Below are positions 16,633 to 25,197 of a DNA stretch of 64,000 nt, piece after piece. The stretch covers positions 62,001 through 126,000 of the forward strand of contig NZ_JAWRCU010000008.1 of the NCBI RefSeq assembly GCF_033542235.1. Direction: 5' to 3'. Positions within the stretch are counted from its first letter, which is position 1. Each line of letters begins with the position of its first letter. The DNA is from JAWRCU01 sp033542235. GTDB lineage: Bacteria > Pseudomonadota > Alphaproteobacteria > Rhizobiales > Rhizobiaceae. Position numbers and translations under genes: made by a program. Under the pieces are notes generated by a model. The model saw only the letters and a list, made by a program, of their open reading frames with translations. It was not told where the DNA came from and made no database searches.

Positions 16633-17969
16633 TGGACCCTCGCCTGCGGCGGCCATTCATCGAGATAGGGTTCGATCCTTACCGGCCGGCGCATCTCGTC
16701 GAGCACGGTGGAAAAAACGTCAAGCCCGCCAAGCTTGCCGGACTTGAGCATCAACGCGACCGGGAACGGCATTTCGGCAACCATCCGTCCCGTGCCCAAG
16801 CCCTGATAAGGTCCAACGACGAAGCGCGTGATGGGTAGTTTGGGAACAATGGCTCCGGCCGTTTCGCCACCGGCGATGACAAGCCGCCGAACGCCGTGTT
16901 CGAAGATCAGGCGTTGTGCGAGATCAGTCAGGAAATCTTCCGCGGCCCGGGCGACCACGTCGCGCCCATATCTGCCTTGAAGGCGTTCGACTTCGTCTTG
17001 CGGCGCCATCGTGGCGATCGCGATCGCCCGGCCCGAGCTGATCGCGCGATCGGCGGATAGCAAGGCCGGGGCAAGCACATCCTCGCCGCCCATGACACGG
17101 GATAGATCGATCGTGACGACCTCGTTTTGGCGGCCGAAATCAGCGAGCTGCTCGGCGGTGCGAGGTGCCACGCTGCCGGCGAGGACGACGGCGGGGCCCT
17201 CTACCGCCGGCAACTCGGCCGGCTGAGGATCGGCAAGCTTGCCGTCGCGCCGCCATGAGGTCGGAAGATGAGCGGCTACCGACGCGTTTCCGGTCAGCAA
17301 AGGCATCCGGGCCGCCGCCTCGGCGATCGAAGCCAGATCGCGCTCATAGATCGTATCGATCACAGCAAAACGTATGCCCTCCCCTGTGAGCATGTCGCAT
17401 TGTTCCATGATTGCGTCCGCGCCCCGATCCACGACTGGATGCGCAACGAGTCCGACCGGGCACCGGCTTTGCGCGGCAAGCACGCGAACGATGTTGGAAT
17501 CGGTCATCGGCGTGAGCGGGTCGAACCGCTTGGGCGACTCCGCCAGGATCTGCGAACCGCCGAACATATAGCCCTGAAACACCGTCCGTTGCGTCTCGCA
17601 AAGGGCAGGACAGAAGAGGACCAGTTTAGCGCCGAGCAGATCGGCGAGCGCTTCCGCGCACGGGCCGATATTTCCGGCCGGAGTGGAATCGAAAGTCGCG
17701 CAGTATTTAAAGAATATCTGGTCGCAGCCTGCCGAAAGCAGTCGTCGAGCCGCGCGTATGACGAGATCGACCGCATCTTGCGCCGGTATTACGCGTGTCT
17801 TCAACGCGATGACATGCGCGAGCGAGCCCGTGGGGATGTTCGCGCCGATGTCGGTTGCAAAGCTCGTCGGCACCCCCCGCGCCACCAGCATGGACGCTAG
17901 TTCGGACCCGCCGGTGAGGTCGTCGGCAATCCCGCCGAACAGCAGCGGGCGCTCTCGTTCTGCCAACAT
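16629..17969 (-). CDS. Four-carbon acid sugar kinase family protein (DUF1537/OtnK-like), copy 1
   Basis: The 446-residue protein starts with IADDLTGGSELAS, the family's substrate-side motif. It has FKYCATFDSTPAGNIGP, a second family block. The C-terminal nucleotide-binding half has GGETAGAIV and ends LKSGKLGGLDVF, where many members read SGNFG. Characterised members phosphorylate four-carbon sugar acids or their oxo derivatives. ATG at 17969 (MLAERERP) is chosen over upstream starts because the conserved motif follows at once. It overlaps the class II aldolase gene by 4 nt and follows the AroE-like gene by 69 nt, suggesting dehydrogenase-kinase-aldolase order. Confidence 0.85.
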   Translation of the reverse strand: MLAERERPLLFGGIADDLTGGSELASMLVARGVPTSFATDIGANIPTGSLAHVIALKTRVIPAQDAVDLVIRAARRLLSAGCDQIFFKYCATFDSTPAGNIGPCAEALADLLGAKLVLFCPALCETQRTVFQGYMFGGSQILAESPKRFDPLTPMTDSNIVRVLAAQSRCPVGLVAHPVVDRGADAIMEQCDMLTGEGIRFAVIDTIYERDLASIAEAAARMPLLTGNASVAAHLPTSWRRDGKLADPQPAELPAVEGPAVVLAGSVAPRTAEQLADFGRQNEVVTIDLSRVMGGEDVLAPALLSADRAISSGRAIAIATMAPQDEVERLQGRYGRDVVARAAEDFLTDLAQRLIFEHGVRRLVIAGGETAGAIVPKLPITRFVVGPYQGLGTGRMVAEMPFPVALMLKSGKLGGLDVFSTVLDEMRRPVRIEPYLDEWPPQARVQ

Positions 17970-18038
17970 CCACCTATTCTCCCTAAGCCCTGTCCAGCCT
18001 TGAATAGCGACACCCGGTGCCTCGGCAATCACGAACAC

Positions 18039-18842
18039 TCATGTCAAGCCGAGAAATGCCTGGGCCAGGGCCAGTTGGCCGTCCATCATCTGGCGACCGA
18101 ACAGCAACCGGCAACCTTTGTCTTCCGCAGCCTGCAGCAGCCTGGTCTTTTCAGGCCTCATGACAATGTCGGCAACGATCATGTCTGATGAAAGCGTCGC
18201 TAAGTCGACCGGGTCGCCGTCATCCTTGCCGGCCATCCCCAATGATGTCGCGTTAACGACCATGTCGAAGCCGCTGGCGTCGGTATCGCCAATCCGAACC
18301 CGCACGCCGGGATAGGCGGCAGAGACCGAACTGACGAGGGCGAGAGCCTTGCCCTGGTTACGATTTGAGATGACCAGCTCCGCGACGCCCGCCTCGGCCA
18401 AAGCAAAAGCCACACTGCGCCCGGCGCCGCCTGCTCCCAGCAAGAGCACACGCAGCCCCCCGAGCTCGATGCCGGCCTCAGCGGCGCCGCGCACGAACCC
18501 GCTGCCGTCGACATTGTCGCCGGTCAGCTTTCCGTCCGGATCGCGTCGAATGTAGTTGACGCTTCCGATGGTCCGGGCACGGGCAGTCAGCTCGTCCAGC
18601 AATGGCAGAACGGGAATCTTATGCGGAATGGTGACGCCCGATCCGACACAGTTCCGAAATCCCCGCAACGCGTCGATGGCGGCGGCCAGGTGCTGCGCTC
18701 CGACATGTACGGGAACGCAGATGAAGTCATGACCGCTGGCGCGGATGAAAGCCGTGATGGCTTCCGTTCCGACCACATGCGAGACCGGGTCCGCCATCAG
18801 CAGCATGATTTTGGTCTGCCCGGTTATGCGGCGTGTATCCAT
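18039..18842 (-). CDS. Shikimate/quinate dehydrogenase family protein (AroE-like)
   Basis: The 267-residue protein has the shikimate dehydrogenase layout. The substrate domain has VTIPHK with the catalytic lysine and GDNVDGSGFV, where housekeeping AroE has NTDG. The NAD(P) domain carries LLGAGGAGRSVAFAL and SNRNQGKA. The N-terminal segment reads DPVSHVVGTEAI where AroE has a SHSxSP motif. Together with its place beside a sugar-acid kinase and aldolase, this suggests a catabolic paralogue acting on a different polyhydroxy acid. ATG at 18842 has GGAGG 5 nt upstream. It is the first gene of the three-gene minus-strand operon. Confidence 0.82.
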   Translation of the reverse strand: MDTRRITGQTKIMLLMADPVSHVVGTEAITAFIRASGHDFICVPVHVGAQHLAAAIDALRGFRNCVGSGVTIPHKIPVLPLLDELTARARTIGSVNYIRRDPDGKLTGDNVDGSGFVRGAAEAGIELGGLRVLLLGAGGAGRSVAFALAEAGVAELVISNRNQGKALALVSSVSAAYPGVRVRIGDTDASGFDMVVNATSLGMAGKDDGDPVDLATLSSDMIVADIVMRPEKTRLLQAAEDKGCRLLFGRQMMDGQLALAQAFLGLT

Positions 18843-19110
18843 CCATCCCTCCGCAGGTCCAGCTTTGTAGTATGACAAATATCGACTACGTTCTCGATCC
18901 GCCAACCTATCCCAGACGGACCCGCACTGGTAGCATTTGCGCCTCTTCTATATGAAACTCAAGTGATTTTCGGGACGGATCGACTGACGCCCACGACCAT
19001 GTCTGCCGCAGCAATTTCCCTCAGAATGCCAGTTGATAACAAATAAGTTTCTCTGTAATCCTAACGCTCTCTCACATTACGCTGGCTTGGCCACGCAGAG
19101 GATTCCACCG

Positions 19111-20427
19111 ATGTCAAAGCGGCAAATGCATCTGATAGGCTACGTGCTGGCGGGGCCCACCTGGCATCATTACGGAAGCTGGCGGCATCCGGAGAGTGAC
19201 GGTTTGGACATGCTCGATCCCGCCCGCTACGAGGAGATCGCCCGCGTCCTGGAACATGGCAAATTCGACGGACTGTTCTTCGTCGATTTCCTGATGCTGT
19301 TCGATTCATATGCGGGCGGTTACCGCACCAACCTGAAAGAAGGCGGTCAGCAGTGCATGATGGACCCGATGCAGCTTCTTGCCGCCATGGCCCGCGTCAC
19401 CTCGCGCATCGGCCTCGCATCGACCATGTCGACGACCTTCTACCATCCCTTCCACATCGCGCGCGCCTTTGCCTCGCTCGACCATATCAGCAAGGGCCGC
19501 GCCGGATGGAACGTGGTCACATCCGCTATGGATCGCGAGGCCAAGAACTTCGGCATGGATGCGCTGATGGACAAGAACAAGCGCTACGACATGGCCGACG
19601 AGGTGCTCGAGGCCTGCAATGGGCTTTGGAAGAGCTGGGAGCCGGGAGCGGTCGTCGGCGATCGCGACAACAACGTCTTTGCCGATCCCGAAAAGGTTCA
19701 CTACGTGAACTACCAAGGCAATTACGTGCGCACCAGCGGCCCCCTGACGGTGCCAAGCTCGCCGCAGGTCAAGCCGGTCATCATGCAGGCAGGCTCATCG
19801 CCGCGTGGCCGCGAATTCGCGGGGCGCTGGGCCGAGGTCATCTTCACGCTGCAGAACTCCAAGGAGCACATGCAGGCCTTCTATCGCGACATCAAGGATC
19901 GAGTCGTCAGCAGCGGCAGACGGCCCAATGAATGCGCCATCGTTCCCGCCGTCGACATCGTTCTCGGAGACACGGAATCGATCGCGAAGGAACGCGCCGC
20001 AGCCATCAACGAGTATGCAAGCCCCACGCTCGGCGTCGCCGAGATTTCGAACGCCCTCGGCGTCGACATGTCCAAGGAGCCCCTCGACAAGCCCTTGGAG
20101 GACCTGGAGCTGTCCCAAGGCTGCCGCGGAATCCTCGATGTGATGCTCCAGGGGACGAAGAAGGACGGGCTCACGCTGGGACAGGCCGGCAAGGCCTGGG
20201 CGACCAGCCAGATGACACCGCAGTTGATCGGCACGCCGAAAATGATCGCCGACCACTTGCAGGACTTCTTCGAGGCAGAATGCTGCGACGGCTTCATGAT
20301 ATGCCCGTCAATCAGCCCCGGAACCTACGTCCAGTTCGTCAAGACCGTGGTCCCCGAACTGCAACGCCGAGGAATATTCCGCAAGGAGTATCAGTACGCG
20401 ACGTTCCGCGAGAATCTGCAGAACTGA
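19111..20427 (+). CDS. LLM-class flavin-dependent monooxygenase (NtaA/SnaA/DszA family), copy 1
   Basis: The 438-residue TIM-barrel protein follows the nitrilotriacetate monooxygenase (NtaA) subfamily: GSWRHPESD near residue 24, KFDGLFFVDF, STTFYHPFHIARAFASLDH, GRAGWNVVTS and VIMQAGSSPRGREFA. These enzymes take reduced FMN from a separate reductase and oxidise N- or S-containing compounds, often cleaving a C-N or C-S bond. ATG at 19111 has AGAGGA upstream. It is clearly paralogous to the gene at 25198-26505. The regulator downstream is TetR-type and convergent, and a flavin reductase gene lies 2.2 kb away. Substrate unknown. Confidence 0.88.
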   Translation: MSKRQMHLIGYVLAGPTWHHYGSWRHPESDGLDMLDPARYEEIARVLEHGKFDGLFFVDFLMLFDSYAGGYRTNLKEGGQQCMMDPMQLLAAMARVTSRIGLASTMSTTFYHPFHIARAFASLDHISKGRAGWNVVTSAMDREAKNFGMDALMDKNKRYDMADEVLEACNGLWKSWEPGAVVGDRDNNVFADPEKVHYVNYQGNYVRTSGPLTVPSSPQVKPVIMQAGSSPRGREFAGRWAEVIFTLQNSKEHMQAFYRDIKDRVVSSGRRPNECAIVPAVDIVLGDTESIAKERAAAINEYASPTLGVAEISNALGVDMSKEPLDKPLEDLELSQGCRGILDVMLQGTKKDGLTLGQAGKAWATSQMTPQLIGTPKMIADHLQDFFEAECCDGFMICPSISPGTYVQFVKTVVPELQRRGIFRKEYQYATFRENLQN

Positions 20428-20453
20428 CGGGTCGAAATCCGGGGCGGCAGCGA

Positions 20454-20475
20454 GCGGTTCAGTATTGTGAACCGC
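20454..20475. terminator. Hairpin between convergent monooxygenase and TetR genes
   Basis: GCGGTTCA (20454-20461) pairs perfectly with TGAACCGC (20468-20475) around a 6-nt loop, 27 nt after the monooxygenase stop and before the end of the TetR gene. It could serve both convergent transcripts. Confidence 0.5.
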
Positions 20476-20517
20476 CAAGCCGCTCTATTCTTGTCCCGTC
20501 AGGCGCGCTGGAAGACT

Positions 20518-21195
20518 CTACTCGCCGAGATCGCGAGGCACGAGAATTTCCGGAAGATAGCAGCGCAGATAGGCGATGCCCGCCAAATGCGCTTCCGCGA
20601 CATAGTCCTCCCTGATGTAACCGTTCTCGCTGTAGGACAATGAGAAAACGCCATCTATCATGGCGAAGTATGTGGCGAGACGGCGTTCCCAATCTGGCAC
20701 TGCCGGCACATGGAAGTAGTAGGAAAGCAGCTGCGACCTGCCGTCGACGAGCCGGTGGTATTGCGATATGTCGGCGCTTTTGACCTCCACGCTGATATTG
20801 GCGCCAAGAAACAATCGTAGCGCCGCGGGGTGGCTGTTGTGGTATTCGGCCGCACTTATCACCTTCTGCCGAAACAGATCCTGCCAACGCGCCGGCCGAA
20901 TCTCCAGCCGGAGCATCGAGAGCTCGAGCAACGCGTTGTGGTGCACTTCCGCAAGCGCAAGCAGTGCCGCTTCCGTGCTGGGGAAGAAGTGGTAGACCGA
21001 CGCGTTCGGCACCTTTGCCTTGGCAGCTATCTGATAAAGCCCGATATCCTGAACATTGCTGGTTGCAAGCAGCTCGTCCAGCGCGTCGAGCAGCTTGCGA
21101 AAACGCACTTGCCCGGGTTTGCGCTGAGGCTGCCGCGCGACGATGCGCTTCGGCTGCCGATCCGCAGCGGCCTTCTCATCGACATCGTTGCTCAT
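20518..21195 (-). CDS. TetR/AcrR family transcriptional regulator
   Basis: The 225-residue protein has an N-terminal TetR helix-turn-helix (IGLYQIAAKAKVPNASVYHF, then FPSTEAALLALA) after a basic, low-complexity leader of about 35 residues. The C-terminal part is an all-helical ligand-binding domain without a recognisable ligand family. ATG at 21195 has GAGG 5 nt upstream; the ATG one codon earlier is too close. It probably represses part of the neighbouring monooxygenase block. No paired operator was identified. Confidence 0.85.
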   Translation of the reverse strand: MSNDVDEKAAADRQPKRIVARQPQRKPGQVRFRKLLDALDELLATSNVQDIGLYQIAAKAKVPNASVYHFFPSTEAALLALAEVHHNALLELSMLRLEIRPARWQDLFRQKVISAAEYHNSHPAALRLFLGANISVEVKSADISQYHRLVDGRSQLLSYYFHVPAVPDWERRLATYFAMIDGVFSLSYSENGYIREDYVAEAHLAGIAYLRCYLPEILVPRDLGE

Positions 21196-21362
21196 CATCA
21201 CCTCGAATTGCGGAAAGCCTTGATTCCGAGACAAAAAGAAACCCGTCCAGAGGTCAAGACACCAGCCCTTGCAAGCGATCGACCCAGTCTTGGCGAATGC
21301 TTCGGCTTAAATCTGCGGCTTGAGCGCTCGCAGCCCTGAACATTGCCTGACAAGACTGGCCG

Positions 21363-22331
21363 TCAACTGCGCGGTTCTCGAGTTTCTACCAAGAGATGCT
21401 CGTTGTTTGTCATCGTCGCATCCCGCCGCATCCTGTCGTAAAGCCAGGCGCAGAATTTCTCGCAGCTATGCTTGCGGATTTGTCCGGCTGGCTCGACTAC
21501 ATAGTAGTTGGAAGCCTTCACTCTGTAGGGGGCGACATCCATCGCCGGCACCAACACGCCGCTCGCAAAGAGATCGTCCACCAGAGGACTTCCTCCCAGG
21601 GCGATCCCCTGCCCGCTCAATGCCGCTTGCATCAGGACCGAGAAGTTGTTGACCGTGATCTGATGCTTGCCTTTTGCCGCCTCGACGCCATGGGCATGGA
21701 ACCAGTCGCTCCAGCCCCCGCCTTGCACCGAGCGTCCTTCGATGCCGAGCAGCATCTCGCCCAACAGATCGGCAGGGCGGGTTGGACGCTTACGGCCATC
21801 CCAATAGGATGGATGGCACACGGGCGTCACTTCGCAACCGACCAGGAACCCGGCGGACATGGACGGCCATGAGCCGCCGCCGAAACGAATAGTCATATCG
21901 ATCCGCTGCTTCGAAATGTCGACGAGTTCGTCGTTCACCGCCAGGCGCAGATCCACGTCCGGGTTGAGCTTGCTGAACTCGGCAAGCCGCGGCGCCAGCC
22001 AATAGGTGCCAAAAGCGTGGGTTGTGCCCACGACGATTGCCTGCGGGTCGCGCAACTCCCTGACCCGATCCGCGAGTGAAGCGATTGCCGTCAGGTGCAT
22101 GGGCAGCGACGCATTCAGCATGGCGCCGGCGGGTGTCAGCTCGATCGACCGATGTCCCCTCTCGAAAAGCGGAATCTGGAGGAAATTCTCGAGCTCGCGA
22201 ATCTGCCTGCTGATAGCCGCCTGGGTGATGTTCAATTCGTCGGCCGCCTTGGTGAAGCTCAACAGCCGCGCGGCTGCTTCAAACGAGATGAGCGACGCCA
22301 GGGAAGGGATGCTTTTGCGCAGCAAAGACAT
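21363..22331 (-). CDS. LysR family transcriptional regulator, GcvA-like
   Basis: The 322-residue protein has a LysR helix-turn-helix (FTKAADELNITQAAISRQIRE-type segment near residues 20-45) and a type-2 periplasmic-binding-like effector domain. The spacing and the segment LPSLASLISFEAAARLLSF-like start resemble the GcvA/AmpR subgroup. It diverges from the flavin reductase gene at 22613, the usual place for a LysR target. ATG at 22331 is preferred; a TTG at 22349 would add six residues. Confidence 0.88.
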   Translation of the reverse strand: MSLLRKSIPSLASLISFEAAARLLSFTKAADELNITQAAISRQIRELENFLQIPLFERGHRSIELTPAGAMLNASLPMHLTAIASLADRVRELRDPQAIVVGTTHAFGTYWLAPRLAEFSKLNPDVDLRLAVNDELVDISKQRIDMTIRFGGGSWPSMSAGFLVGCEVTPVCHPSYWDGRKRPTRPADLLGEMLLGIEGRSVQGGGWSDWFHAHGVEAAKGKHQITVNNFSVLMQAALSGQGIALGGSPLVDDLFASGVLVPAMDVAPYRVKASNYYVVEPAGQIRKHSCEKFCAWLYDRMRRDATMTNNEHLLVETREPRS

Positions 22332-22362
22332 AAGGATTTTTAATGCCAAACGGCCTTGATCC

Positions 22363-22378
22363 GCAAGTCAGCGCTTGC
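22363..22378. promoter_or_regulatory. Palindrome in the LysR-flavin reductase divergent region
   Basis: GCAAGTCAGCGCTTGC has inverted GCAAG/CTTGC arms with a 6-nt centre, 32-47 bp upstream of the LysR start. LysR regulators usually bind imperfect inverted repeats close to their own promoter in such divergent regions. The rest of the 281-nt gap (22332-22612) must hold both promoters, but no clear -35/-10 pair was seen. Confidence 0.35.
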
Positions 22379-22612
22379 CCGCCGCCCCCATTGCGCCGCA
22401 CATTTTGCGCACCAAATCCTGATTTCCGCTGAAAACTGGTGCAGCCGGAAATATCGGGGCATAGCAAAGGCTTAGTGGTAGCAGCGGTTTTGGCTGCGTA
22501 AGTGCTGGCAAAAGGATTTGTTATGGGTTGTCGAGAATTTTGCGCGTTTACGCCCTGATCGCCCTTAGGCATGCTCGCAATACCGAAAGCGCGATCATAG
22601 GACGCACCGCAC

Positions 22613-23125
22613 ATGAACGCCCCCGTCATCGCCAAGCCCGCCGCTCTGCCGATTGGCCCCGACCTTTTCAAGACGGTTTCCAGCCATTGGCCATCGGGGG
22701 TGGCGGTGATCACGACAGCCGCCGGAGACGGCAGCCTGCATGGCTTGACCATGAGTGCCGTCATTGCACTGTCGTTGGATCCGATGCAGTTCCTGATCTC
22801 GCTCGACAAGACATCCAACACGCTGCCGGTGCTGAAAGCGACCAAGCGGTTCTGCATCAATTTCCTCAGCCGGGAGCAGCAGGACATCTGCATGCTATTC
22901 GCCAGCAAGGCTGCCGATAAATTCGCTTCCGTCAGCCACCGTCTCTCTGACCTTGGCTTGCCTCTCATCGAGGGCGCTGTTTCCTGCATCAGCTGTGACG
23001 TGAGCAGCATCATTCCGAGCGGCGACCATGAGATCATGATCGGCGACGTCCGCGATATCGAGCACTTCGGTGGCGAGCCGCTCATCCATTTCAAGCGGAC
23101 GTTCCATCAAGTGCAGCCCGGCTGA
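22613..23125 (+). CDS. Flavin reductase domain protein (HpaC/NtaB-type FMN reductase)
   Basis: The 170-residue protein is a single flavin-reductase domain: VSSHWPSGVAVITT, LTMSAVIALSLDPMQFLISL, FCINFLSREQQDIC and ending HFKRTFHQ. It reduces FMN or FAD with NAD(P)H and releases it to a two-component monooxygenase. The two LLM monooxygenases at 19.1 and 25.2 kb are the obvious clients; no other reductase for them is in the island. It is divergent from the LysR gene, which probably controls it. Confidence 0.88.
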   Translation: MNAPVIAKPAALPIGPDLFKTVSSHWPSGVAVITTAAGDGSLHGLTMSAVIALSLDPMQFLISLDKTSNTLPVLKATKRFCINFLSREQQDICMLFASKAADKFASVSHRLSDLGLPLIEGAVSCISCDVSSIIPSGDHEIMIGDVRDIEHFGGEPLIHFKRTFHQVQPG

Positions 23126-23275
23126 GCTGCCTGCTCTGAAATTTACGTCCTCCCACAGTCAAATTTCGCAAGACTGCAAACCGCGGGGCGGACAACATCG
23201 GCGATGGAGTCTGCCTCGCAGTCTGTGTGTCCGCTCGGGCGGAGGAAGGGCTACGAGCCCTTCTCCGGGACTGCG

Positions 23276-24253
23276 CTAGGCGATGAACGCCTCGGCGACG
23301 CTGCGGATGCCGGCGGCGTCGAGCTTGTAGTGGGCGTAGAGATGGGTGGGCGGCGCGATCAGGCTGTACTCGTCGTAGATGCCGTGGCGCTTGAGCTTTA
23401 CGCCGAGTCCCTCGTCGGCAAGCACTTCGGCGACCGCACTGCCAAGTCCACCCAGGACGTTGTGCTCCTCGACCGTCATGATCTTCTTTGAGCGGGACGC
23501 CGCATCGAGAATGGCCTCGCGGTCGAGCGGCTTGATGCACGCCATGTCGATCACGCCGACGGATCTCCCACCCGCGTTCATGGCTCTGGCGGCCTCGAGC
23601 GCGCCATGCACAGCCATCCCGCAGGCGATAATGGTCAGTTCCTCTCCCTTGAGATGCTCATGCGCCTTGCCGAACGCGAATGTCGGCAAGCCGTCATAGA
23701 CGACGGGATCGCGGCCGCGGCCGATGCGGAAATAGATCGGCCTGTCGTAGTCGGCGGAGGCGCGGATCGCCGCTTCCAGTTGCGGACCATCCGCCGGCGA
23801 CACCACCGCAAGATCGGCGATCGAGCGCATGATCGCGATGTCTTCCGTAGCATGGTGCGATGTGCCGTAGAAGCCGAGCGAGATGCCAGTATGATGGCCG
23901 ATGAGGCGAACCGGTTGCGCGGAATATGCGACGTCCATCCTGATCTGCTCGCAGGCGAGCAGGGCCAGGAAGGATGCGAAAGTCGCCACGAATGGCACAA
24001 CGCCGCAAGTCGCGATGCCGGCGGCGGTGCTCACCATATTCTGCTCCGATATGCCGAAGGAGATGTAGCGGTCCGGATACGCGGCGGCGAAGCGGTTCAG
24101 GCCGTTTGAATATTGCAAGTCGGCCGAGCCGGCCATGACATTGTGGCCTGACTTCACGAGATCGATGAGCCCGTTGGACAAATGATCGAGGCCGGGATTG
24201 ACCGCATTCAGGGCGCGGTATTGCCAGGAATTGGGAGAAAGCGGACCGTTCAT
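23276..24253 (-). CDS. Transketolase C-terminal subunit (split transketolase)
   Basis: The roughly 325-residue protein carries the pyrimidine-binding and C-terminal domains of a transketolase: DRYISFGISEQNMVSTAAGIA with the TPP-activating glutamate, then the tail VEEHNVLGGLGSAVAEVL. The N-terminal TPP-diphosphate-binding half is made by the next gene upstream. Split transketolases often serve catabolic pathways for unusual sugars or oxo-acids rather than the pentose phosphate cycle. The start is uncertain: ATG 24253 follows the neighbour's stop by 1 nt, and ATG 24262 would overlap it. Confidence 0.87.
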   Translation of the reverse strand: MNGPLSPNSWQYRALNAVNPGLDHLSNGLIDLVKSGHNVMAGSADLQYSNGLNRFAAAYPDRYISFGISEQNMVSTAAGIATCGVVPFVATFASFLALLACEQIRMDVAYSAQPVRLIGHHTGISLGFYGTSHHATEDIAIMRSIADLAVVSPADGPQLEAAIRASADYDRPIYFRIGRGRDPVVYDGLPTFAFGKAHEHLKGEELTIIACGMAVHGALEAARAMNAGGRSVGVIDMACIKPLDREAILDAASRSKKIMTVEEHNVLGGLGSAVAEVLADEGLGVKLKRHGIYDEYSLIAPPTHLYAHYKLDAAGIRSVAEAFIA

Positions 24254-24254
24254 T

Positions 24255-25139
24255 TCAAGCATCCAGTGCGTTTATCTCAGCGATTGCCTTTTCGGCATCG
24301 GAAGGGTCGAGATAGCCCAGGTGCCAGCCCGGCTCGGTCTCCATGTATGAAACGCCCCTGCCCTTTCTGGTCTGCGCGATGATCATGCAGGGCTTCGTGC
24401 GCTCGTCATCAGCCCTCACCCGTCGCAGCAGCTCCGTTACCTTCGCCACGTCATGGCCGTCTACCTGATGAACTTCCCAGCCGAATGCGCGCCATTTCTC
24501 ATCGAGCGGCTCGATGTTCATCAGCTCGTCGACACGGCCATCCAGTTGGTAGCCATTGCGGTCGATGATGGCGATGAGGTTGCTGGCCCGGTGCTGGGCC
24601 GCGTTGATCGCAGCCTCCCACACCTGCCCTTCCTGCATCTCGCCGTCGCCCATCATGCAGAAGACCCGATAGTCCTTCTCTCCGGTCCAACGCTGCGCCA
24701 GCACCATGCCCAACGCGTTCGAGAGCGCATGACCGATCGAGCCCGACGAGAAGTCGACGCCGGGCACTTTCCTCATGTCGGGATGATCGCCAAGCGGGCT
24801 GCCGAGGCGCGTGTATTGGTCGAGCCACTCTTTCGGGAAGTAGTCGAGATCGGCATAGATCGGAAACAAGCCGACGGCGGCGTGCCCCTTGCCGATCGTG
24901 AAACGGTCGCGCCCGGCCCATTTGGGATCGCCCCGGCGCAACCGCATGACGTCGTAATAGAGCGCCGCAAAGATTTCCGCCGCCGAGAACACCGAAGTGT
25001 AATGGCCGGTCTTCGCGATCTCGATCAGCCGGATCGTTTCCAGCCGCACAAAACGGGCGCGCTCCCTGAGCATTGCCACAACTTCCGGCGTCGGCTCGAA
25101 ACTGTTGCTCCGCGCCTTGTTCGTTGAAGAACCGCTCAT
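24255..25139 (-). CDS. Transketolase N-terminal subunit (split transketolase)
   Basis: The 294-residue protein is the TPP-diphosphate-binding half of a transketolase. It has GHYTSVFSAAEIFAALYYDVM near residue 45, IGKGHAAVGLFP, SGSIGHALSNALGMVLA, the motif MMGDGEMQEGQVWEA closing on IIDRNGYQLDG, and the tail LDEKWRAFGWEVHQVDGHD. It pairs with the C-terminal subunit just downstream to form a complete enzyme that moves two-carbon ketol units. ATG at 25139 is clear. It follows the second LLM monooxygenase by 58 nt on the same strand. Confidence 0.89.
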   Translation of the reverse strand: MSGSSTNKARSNSFEPTPEVVAMLRERARFVRLETIRLIEIAKTGHYTSVFSAAEIFAALYYDVMRLRRGDPKWAGRDRFTIGKGHAAVGLFPIYADLDYFPKEWLDQYTRLGSPLGDHPDMRKVPGVDFSSGSIGHALSNALGMVLAQRWTGEKDYRVFCMMGDGEMQEGQVWEAAINAAQHRASNLIAIIDRNGYQLDGRVDELMNIEPLDEKWRAFGWEVHQVDGHDVAKVTELLRRVRADDERTKPCMIIAQTRKGRGVSYMETEPGWHLGYLDPSDAEKAIAEINALDA

Positions 25140-25197
25140 TTCATTCCTCGATCAGGTTCATAGTTCCGCATCCGGCCAAGGCCGCGTTCCGACAGAA

